DNA from: Terana coerulea
Taxonomy: Eukaryota > Basidiomycota > Agaricomycetes > Polyporales > Phanerochaetaceae
Assembly: GCA_024811115.1 (NCBI GenBank)
Contig: JAKOGH010000671.1
Coordinates: 1 to 14,619, forward strand
DNA: 14,619 bases
Reading direction: 5' to 3'
Positions within the stretch are counted from its first letter, which is position 1; every line of letters begins with the position of its first letter. Under the pieces are notes generated by a model. The model was not told the DNA's origin. It saw only the letters and a program-made list of their open reading frames with translations, and did not search any database. Position numbers and translations under genes: made by a program. Below, piece after piece: positions 9,205-14,619 of this stretch.

Positions 9205-9359
9205 TGGTGTGTCCGTCGTATTTTTCTGAGTCTGGATTGTATGTGCTAAGTGACCGACGGGGTGTGCGCGCGGGACGGAGAGATCTGTACCTTCATCGGC
9301 GGGGGCCAGCTCCGACAAGAACGACAATATTCGATGTCAAGGCGACGGCTGCTGTATAG
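9205..9359 (+). pseudogene. 3' remnant of secreted protein gene C
   Basis: Counterpart of C intron 2 and exon 3. The acceptor gcag is gcgg here. Exon 3 keeps the codons for DGEICTFIGGG but then lacks 13 bases, including the codon for the last conserved Cys (C63), which shifts the frame. The original stop survives at 9357-9359. Exon 1, the signal peptide and the promoter are absent. It cannot make protein C. It marks the inner breakpoint of the duplication. Confidence 0.85.
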
Positions 9360-10156
9360 ATCGAGAAGAGATGCATACATCAGCTAGTTATTACGGATGA
9401 CCTGTACAGTTTTGGCTCGTAGGCGTGCTCAAACATTTTGTTTCTAATACCGAGCGTTAGCAAAGCACGTAAAGTTTAAATGGTACGTGACGTACCTATG
9501 TCGATCCGGAATGTGTCGGATCGAGGACTGCTTCATTTGGCGAGGTCATCCACTATGATTCTGAATGCGTCCATGAGACCGCCGCCTAATCCCACCTTGT
9601 CGACCTTCCCGGCATGCAGTCTACCGCTTGAAGGTGATTACGGGCCGTTATATAGCATCGTATCAACAGTTTCTCAGCTACGTTTTGCAGGTATTCTGTA
9701 GCGGCGTTGTGCCGCGTACGTTGTTTGACGGGGATTAGTCAAGGTTCGGCGCGCACGTCTCGGATGCCCATGGCAGGATCGGCATACGCGCGCAAAGGTT
9801 GGGGCATCGTACAGGGAGTGCGCGTGCGATGCGCGCGACGTCAATCGTGACGGAGGGCGGCGCACTGGCGACGCACTATTCAGAAAAGGTGTTAGCTCGT
9901 GAACGAGGGCGGACCAGTCAGTGCAACGGGTCCAAAAATACATGATATGCCGGGGATCAAGGCTTGCGTGCCGACAACACCAGCGTACGCGCTGATAGCA
10001 GTGAACCACGCAGGGTACATGCGCCCGATGCGCCCGCCGTTGACATTGACAGATGGCGTCGTGCCAAACACCGGTGGCGCACGGCTCAAAGACGCGTCCA
10101 CGCATGAATGGTACGAGGCTACTCACCAGGGATCCAAAATGAAAATTTCTGTTACG
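9360..10156. other. Intergenic, right arm (C remnant to B)
   Basis: Mirror of 3126-3925. The 161-codon minus frame at 9674-10159 is broken in the left arm and its differences are mostly replacements, so it is treated as spurious. No gene is supported. Confidence 0.55.
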
Positions 10157-10165
10157 CATAAATGG
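10157..10165 (+). promoter_or_regulatory. TATA-like box of gene B, right copy
   Basis: CATAAATGG in the context ttacgcataaatggcgggg, 78 nt upstream of the B start, conserved with the left copy and with C. Confidence 0.6.
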
Positions 10166-10242
10166 CGGGGCGTCGGGCGCGGCGAGACAAGCTTCTCACA
10201 TTCGACCTCTGTGCCCTACTTTCCACCAACCACCGCAACATC

Positions 10243-10606
10243 ATGTACCTGCTCTCTCTTCTCGTGGCTGCGGCTGCCGTCGCGCTGCCTGCGGCGGCAC
10301 AGTGCGCTCCAGGCTCGTTGTGAGTCCCTTCATGTGACCTGACTGTTGCAACGTGCTCACCTCCACGCATCGCGCTAGCACCTGCAGCGGCAGCGGGACC
10401 GCTATCCTGGTATGTGAAAATGGAAGCTTTGTCGAGGCCGCGAGCTGCACGGTGCGTGCTGCTGTGATGTCCCAAATGGTGATGATGCTGAAGGATGGAC
10501 GATGTGTGGACAGGACGGCACTATCTGCACCGAGATCAACGGCACGCCGTTCTGCGAGCAACTGCAGTCTACGAGTTCAATCCCGCCTTTGGCGACTGTC
10601 GCATAA
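10243..10606 (+). CDS. Small secreted six-cysteine protein B, intact copy
   Basis: An 80-residue predicted secreted protein of unknown function. Exons are 10243-10319, 10379-10451 and 10514-10606; introns are 59 nt (gtgagt...ctag) and 62 nt (gtgcgt...acag). The signal peptide is residues 1-19 (MYLLSLLVAAAA, ending PAAA) before Gln20. Cysteines are at 21, 28, 38, 49, 55 and 64, with segments CAPGSFTC, ILVCENGSF and ICTEINGTPFC. A 16-residue uncharged tail follows. Intron 1 is phase 2 and intron 2 phase 0, as in A and C. The C-x(6)-C...C-x-NG-x-[FW]...C...GT-x-C spacing is what one expects of a CBM19-like chitin-binding module, and B fits it best of the three. That is inference from spacing only. 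Exon 2 differs from the left copy by three silent changes and one Ile/Val. Confidence 0.85.
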
Positions 10607-12124
10607 TTTATGAGAAGTAAATGCATAAACGGGCCAGGATGGGTGACTCACCCGCAAAGCCGCAGGCGCGGATTGTCGATCGGGTGGTTATGTCCTTGTA
10701 GAATACTGCTACAGCGTCTGCTTGAACGTGCTTGAGCGAGGGCATATGACCGCCTGTGATGCAGCTAATTGCTACAGAGCATAGTATGTGTGCTGTGCCG
10801 CACGTTTGTCATAGACCGCGAGCCCCATGAGCGAGAAGTACCTGCGCGCCTAGCTGGGCGTACCATGTACTGGAAGCGAAATAAGAGAAGAGCCTACGTA
10901 AACTGATGTGAAGTGAACACGATGGGCACATACTACGTCGAATGTCCTCCACGGGCTGTCTGTCTTTGAGGCCACCACGGCTTGTACAGATTCTATAGCG
11001 GAACCACATCACTATTTGTGCACGTTTGACCGGACACGGACACCGTGACGAACCTCGTACTTGTCGCAAAGGCGCGCACCGCGCGGCATGCGCCGGTGAG
11101 TTTATATGCTGCTTGTGACTACCGCCCATCTCCAAATAGACTGCAATGATGACGAAGTGCAAAGCATCTCGAGAGCTGCGGCCGTGACCGCTCTACGCTG
11201 GTCTCGTGGTCCATGGCCAACGGTCTACCGCGCCACCTACAAACTCGGCTTCCGGCCAGGGTCGGAGTTTTCGTTGGCGGAGTGTCCTGGCCGTAGGTCT
11301 CTCTAGATTGAAGTGAGCTGGCTTTCAATGCGGTAGACTGAGAATTGCAATTCTCACCGGCACGGGACAAAGGCGTCGGAGCACGGCGCTGGTGAAACGG
11401 CACATATGCTGCGGAGGCAACCGGGCTCAGTTAGTTTGGATGCCGGCAAACGCTTGCTGTGTAAAATATCGGATACTTGAGACTCGTCCAGACCAGATAT
11501 TAGGTCGGTAGCTGGAGATAGAAGGCTGCCTCATGTTCCCGGTTATATTTGGCTCGTACTTGCATGAATGAGAATTTGTACCTGTAAAATATTAGCGAAG
11601 CTAATCTTGCTATCCATCAATTCGGACAGACGAGGATGAAAGCTTACTTGCTATATGATATGTACCGGCGTATAGCATCACTAACTATCCTGAGTTGTGT
11701 TGACTGTCATTGCTACCTTGAAGGGGTATGTATCATCTGACGTCCTAATAGCCTCCGGAAAGGTTAAGGGTCCGGCACAAAGTGAGTATATGTCGGTCCG
11801 AACGAGACGACGCGCCGTGGGCACTAGTGCTGATGCTGCGCTTGAATGGCACGGTTAGCGGACTCCAGGCAATAGCTTTGCGCAGCGTCCGCACGCCCTA
11901 GCCCGAGCTCGGCACGTTGACATTAGTGGTGTAGGCCAGCACACGCCGTAGCACAGTCTTCAGACCGTGATGCGAGCGAGTATACGGCTTGCACTGCTAA
12001 GAATACTCAGTTTGTGCATTCAATGAGCGACACGGGCAGTGTTTTGAATGGCACTCACCTGTCCTTGGTCCCGCAAAAGACGGCGAGGACACCCGCCCAG
12101 CGAGACGCTGCGACGGAGAGGCAG
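10607..12124. other. Intergenic between B and A, right arm
   Basis: Mirror of about 1149-2668. It contains the minus-strand partner of the third-position-biased frame (11119-11403) and the A upstream region. Conservation with the left arm drops in the region next to gene A's promoter (about 11640-12000), where small indels are frequent. No other gene is supported. Confidence 0.5.
11119..11403 (-). other. Partner of the possible conserved exon
   Basis: Same 94-codon frame as at 1873-2157, open in both copies, with one residue different (Leu in the left copy, Val here). The preceding branch-point and acceptor-like signals are also kept. Confidence 0.25.
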
Positions 12125-12130
12125 TATAAA
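12125..12130 (+). promoter_or_regulatory. TATA box of gene A, right copy
   Basis: TATAAA within gcagtataaaggc, 103 nt above the A start codon, conserved in the left copy. Confidence 0.65.
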
Positions 12131-12232
12131 GGCTTCGTGTTTTGGCTGGTGGTGGGTCAGCAAAGCAGCTTCGTCTTCTCTCCCAAAGCCCAAGACTTAC
12201 TTTGAGCACTTTTCTTCAACCAACCAACCAAC

Positions 12233-12591
12233 ATGCAGTTCCTTTCCATCCTCGCTGCTGCCGCCGCCCTGATGACCGCGAACGTCGCCGCCACCGCAAC
12301 CTACCACCCCTGCACGCCCGGCACGTTGTGAGTGTCCCTCCCGCCAACCTGCATAGTCACGACACACTTACGATCTTGTTGTGCTGCGTAGCATCTGCGG
12401 CCCGGACGACCACTCCATCTGGGAGTGCAACACCGCGAGCCAGTTCGTCGAGATCGGGAGCTGCGGCGTGAGTGCCCGTCTTGCTGCCTACTGCACTAGA
12501 CCTCGACAACTGACACAACGTATGATGACGCTTTCCACAGGCAAACCATTGCATCTACATTGACAACACTCCTTTCTGCGGCTCTTCTTAG
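12233..12591 (+). CDS. Small secreted six-cysteine protein A, right copy
   Basis: A 73-residue predicted secreted protein, almost identical to the left copy (Arg25 is His here). Exons are 12233-12327, 12392-12467 and 12541-12591; introns are 64 and 73 nt with gtgagt donors and tag/cag acceptors. The signal peptide covers about residues 1-20. Six cysteines lie at 27, 34, 44, 56, 61 and 70. Exon 2 is identical in the two copies while the introns and flanks carry indels, which fits selection to keep the protein. It is the most diverged paralogue in the family: it has ANHC where B has DGTIC and a short GSS end instead of a tail. Confidence 0.85.
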
Positions 12592-13318
12592 AGGGGATAG
12601 CGGTGTGCGAAGTTGGAGAGCCTCGGAATATGGACTATGGACTAGTGCGGACTGCAGGATGTCAGTTGCGGAGGATGTATCGGTCGAACAGGACCACCCG
12701 CAAAGAATGTATGCAGAATATTAGCGTGTGGACTCTGAGGTGCAAGTGATGGTGAAGCTGGTGAGCTAACGGCGAAAAGCGTGGATTTTGGTTGGCGTAC
12801 TTTGGGTATAAAGAACTATTACGACCTGCCCTTCCCCAGTAAGAAGATTCTCTGCCCTACTGCGTTACTAAACATCCCACCCGATGACGAGTAAGAGGCG
12901 ACACTCGAAAAACCCGCTGGCCCCGTTTGCGCGACATCCTGTTCCCGTAAATCTTCCGTCCTTGCACCTAGTCACGGTGTAGAACAGGCACAGTCTGATG
13001 TACGCATTTCATTTGCAGCGTTATATTATAATTTCGGACCGGAAGCAGAGTCGAAGTAGTTGGACAAATGTGCACGATAGCATTACCCGGTGTTGGCGAG
13101 GACAAGACAGGTAGTACCAGCTGAAAAACACCTTTAGTATGTTACCATTGTTAAACTTGTCAACTTACTCTATATCACGGCGCGTGCTACAAGCATGCAA
13201 CATGAATCACTACGCATTTAGCTGACGGCTCTGCAGTGTCGGCGGAGGGCCATGGCGTCCAACTTAAGGCCTCTTTAAGCGCTTGAGCTAGGGTAGTCGC
13301 GTTTGGCGCCCGGACGCA
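12592..13318. other. Outer end of right arm and junction with repeat 2
   Basis: Mirror of 1-683 as far as 13273, then about 45 bases of junction before the X2 promoter. No gene is supported. The junction contains no tandem or terminal repeat that I can see. Confidence 0.5.
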
Positions 13319-13491
13319 CACGTGAGCACACGTGCGCGACGCGCTTTGTTTAACGCCGGGATCTCGCGACGCGTTTTCAAGCCCCGCGTCCTGTCTTAAG
13401 CTCGAGCCGACGCGCTTTCATCCCCATCTCCCTCGCCTCTTCCCACTCTCCTGAATTACTTTCACTCTCAGACTCACTCAAAGCTTTATCC
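13319..13491 (+). promoter_or_regulatory. Promoter of X2
   Basis: Closely matches the X1 promoter from its E-box on: CACGTG at 13329-13334 (and a second at 13319-13324), several ACGCG words including ACGCGT at 13369-13374, and a CT-rich leader ending next to the ATG. A short stretch present before X1 (around 6412-6428) is missing here. Conservation of the ACGCG words in both copies supports a regulatory role. Confidence 0.55.
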
Positions 13492-14063
13492 ATGTCTAAC
13501 ATCGAGCTCATCGCCCCTTTCGCCTTTGTGGCCGACGAGCCTGTGCCCACCGCTGCCGAGTCCGGCAAGGCCGCTTCCGGCGTCCGCGCCGCTCTCAACA
13601 AGCTCCGCTCTAAATTCTCGTCGCCCAAGATCCAGCGCGAGAAGGTCGTCGCCGCCGCTCACCCGCCCGCTGTGTTCGTCAAGACCACCCGCAAGGAGCG
13701 CGGGCAGGCCGCTCAATGCAGCCAGTGCGACATCAACCACGAAGTGCGAGGCGACAGGAAGTTCGGCAGCAACGTCAAGCGATCTGTAAAGAGGAAGTTC
13801 ATGCGGGTGTTCAATGACCGTGTCTGCGTACACAACATCAAGGTACGTATCCCGTACATTCACTTACTAGCTTGTTCTGACAAGTTATCCAGCTCGGCAT
13901 TGACATCGAGATTGATATCGAGTCCGACGCTGTTTACTCCTTGGCAGAGGCACTGAAGATCAAGACAGCACTGGACGTCGACGACGGGTCTCCGACTTAC
14001 GTTCTCACCCTCGCCCGGAGCCCCTCCCTCACCTCAATGATTTCATCGCAATTCTCTGGCTAG
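13492..14063 (+). CDS. Unknown protein X2
   Basis: Paralogue of X1, unrecognised function, 173 residues. Exons are 13492-13842 and 13893-14063. The single 50-nt intron (gtacgt donor, atccag acceptor) matches X1 intron 2 and is not a multiple of three, so it must be spliced. X1 intron 1 is absent: VFNDRVC is continuous here, where X1 reads VFS, intron, SSNDRVC. Shared blocks include NKLRSKFSSPK, KTTRKER, CxQC, SVKR, NDRVC, SDAVY, LKIKT and PSL-SMIS. Many replacements separate the copies, yet both frames and both lengths are kept, which suggests selection. The basic N-terminal and acidic (IDIEIDIESD) C-terminal layout is preserved. Confidence 0.8.
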
Positions 14064-14076
14064 CTGGCGCTCTTGG

Positions 14077-14536
14077 ATGTCTGTCAAGTCTGGCCTTCAA
14101 GGCCTCGGAAATCTGACGAAGGCGACAACCCGCCTTAGCCAATACTCTGGACCCGGCGCCGCATCGCATGTGTGGACGTGCCCCAGCCCAACTCTATGCC
14201 ACTTCGGACGACTATGCAACATCAAGTCTCCGGCTTCCACGCCTGCGCCGCTGCTTCCTGAGTATGAAGATGTCATCGAGGACACGTTCTTCACTGCGCC
14301 AGGACCCATCCCGAAAATGTTCACCACAGCCGCCATCAAGGACTTGGCCGACTACGATGATGAGGTCGACTCTCGACGCAGATGCCTCTTCCAGCCAACT
14401 TGACCGACCTTTCCAGCTTGAGCTGCGACAACAATACTGTCCTTGAGTTCACCGCCTCTCTCGCTTTGACCACTACAAGGCTAAGGCTGCAGAAGCTGAC
14501 AATGTCGCCACCTTGCTGGCTTCCTTGGGTGCCTGA
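14077..14536 (+). pseudogene. Decayed Y2
   Basis: An ATG 13 nt after the X2 stop opens a frame (MSVKSGLQGLG, SHVW, LLPEYEDVIEDTFF, MFTTAAIKDLADYDDEVDS). At 14373/14374 it lacks 14 bases present in Y1 (the stretch starting gcactg), which shifts it to an early stop near 14403. Further small indels follow; pieces of the Y1 frame can be read in separate frames (SLSCDNNTVLEF, then YKAKAAEAD, ending at the TGA at 14534-14536). Y2 keeps the N-terminal part that Y1 has lost, and Y1 keeps the C-terminal frame that Y2 has lost. No function is recognised. Confidence 0.5.
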
Positions 14537-14619
14537 CTAAGACTCAAATCTCGTCTCCGCTTTTTCACCCCCACGCAATGTCGTCCAAGATCAAGATGCC
14601 ACTCCGCATCGACAACGGG

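Larger units (their letters stand above)
9205..13273 (-). repeat. Right arm of ~4 kb inverted repeat
   Basis: This is the inverted partner of the stretch from position 1 to about 4075, carrying the remnant of C, intact B and intact A in that order on the plus strand. The outer end is at aaggcctc (13266-13273), matching gaggcctt at position 1. Clear similarity starts near 9205-9225, in what corresponds to intron 2 of gene C. Upstream, between about 9120 and 9205, only faint resemblance to C exon 2 remains. The X2 direct repeat begins about 50 bases past the outer end. Confidence 0.95.
13327..14619 (+). repeat. Direct repeat 2 (X-Y block), cut by the window end
   Basis: Same-strand copy of 6350-7589. 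The last 80 or so bases match 7504-7589 with few differences, so the block continues outside the window. Confidence 0.88.

Noticed and set aside
9674..10159. 161-codon minus frame, the longest in the right arm's intergenic part
   Set aside because: Interrupted in the left arm and without recognisable domains; expected by chance in GC-rich DNA.
1..13273. Inverted repeat as a transposon with long terminal inverted repeats
   Set aside because: No transposase or target-site duplication was seen, the arms carry ordinary spliced genes, and the spacer holds a housekeeping-type peroxiredoxin.

Overview
The window looks like nuclear DNA of a filamentous basidiomycete, probably an Agaricomycete. It is GC-rich, and its genes are split by many 50-77 nt introns with gtgagt, gtgcgt or gtacgt donors, CTRAC-like branch points and cag/tag acceptors. 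Promoters carry TATA boxes or CT-rich leaders. No rRNA, tRNA, CRISPR array or transposase was seen. Function is recognised with confidence for one gene only, a peroxiredoxin.

Layout. (1) Positions 1 to about 4075 are the left arm of a large, imperfect, colinear inverted repeat. Its partner is about 9205-13273, and some 5.1 kb separates them. The arms carry a cluster of tiny secreted six-cysteine proteins, called here A, B and C. All are on the minus strand in the left arm and the plus strand in the right. A is intact in both arms. B is intact on the right; on the left a one-base insertion breaks its last exon. C is intact only on the left, because the inner boundary of the repeat falls inside it and leaves a 3' remnant on the right. 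The left arm may continue beyond position 1. (2) The spacer holds the C promoter, a six-exon 180-residue one-cysteine peroxiredoxin of the PRX5/PMP20/AHP1 group (5026-6182, minus), and, divergent from it, an unknown 178-residue protein X1 (6527-7170, plus). After X1 come an acidic ORF (Y1), a partial repeat of its upstream part, and probable spliced-gene remnants. (3) Positions 13319-14619 are a direct repeat of the X-Y block: X2 (173 residues, one intron fewer than X1) followed by a decayed Y2. It runs off the right edge.

A, B and C share a plan: signal peptide, six cysteines, a phase-2 intron between Cys1 and Cys2, a phase-0 intron after Cys4, and a T/G-P-F-C ending. They are therefore probably old tandem duplicates that were later copied as a block in inverted orientation. 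Their cysteine spacing recalls the CBM19 chitin-binding module; this is inference. Nothing in the sequence ties the secreted cluster functionally to the peroxiredoxin or to X. The strongest point for follow-up is this diversifying secreted-protein cluster, which is kept in an inverted duplication with each arm retaining a different complete subset.
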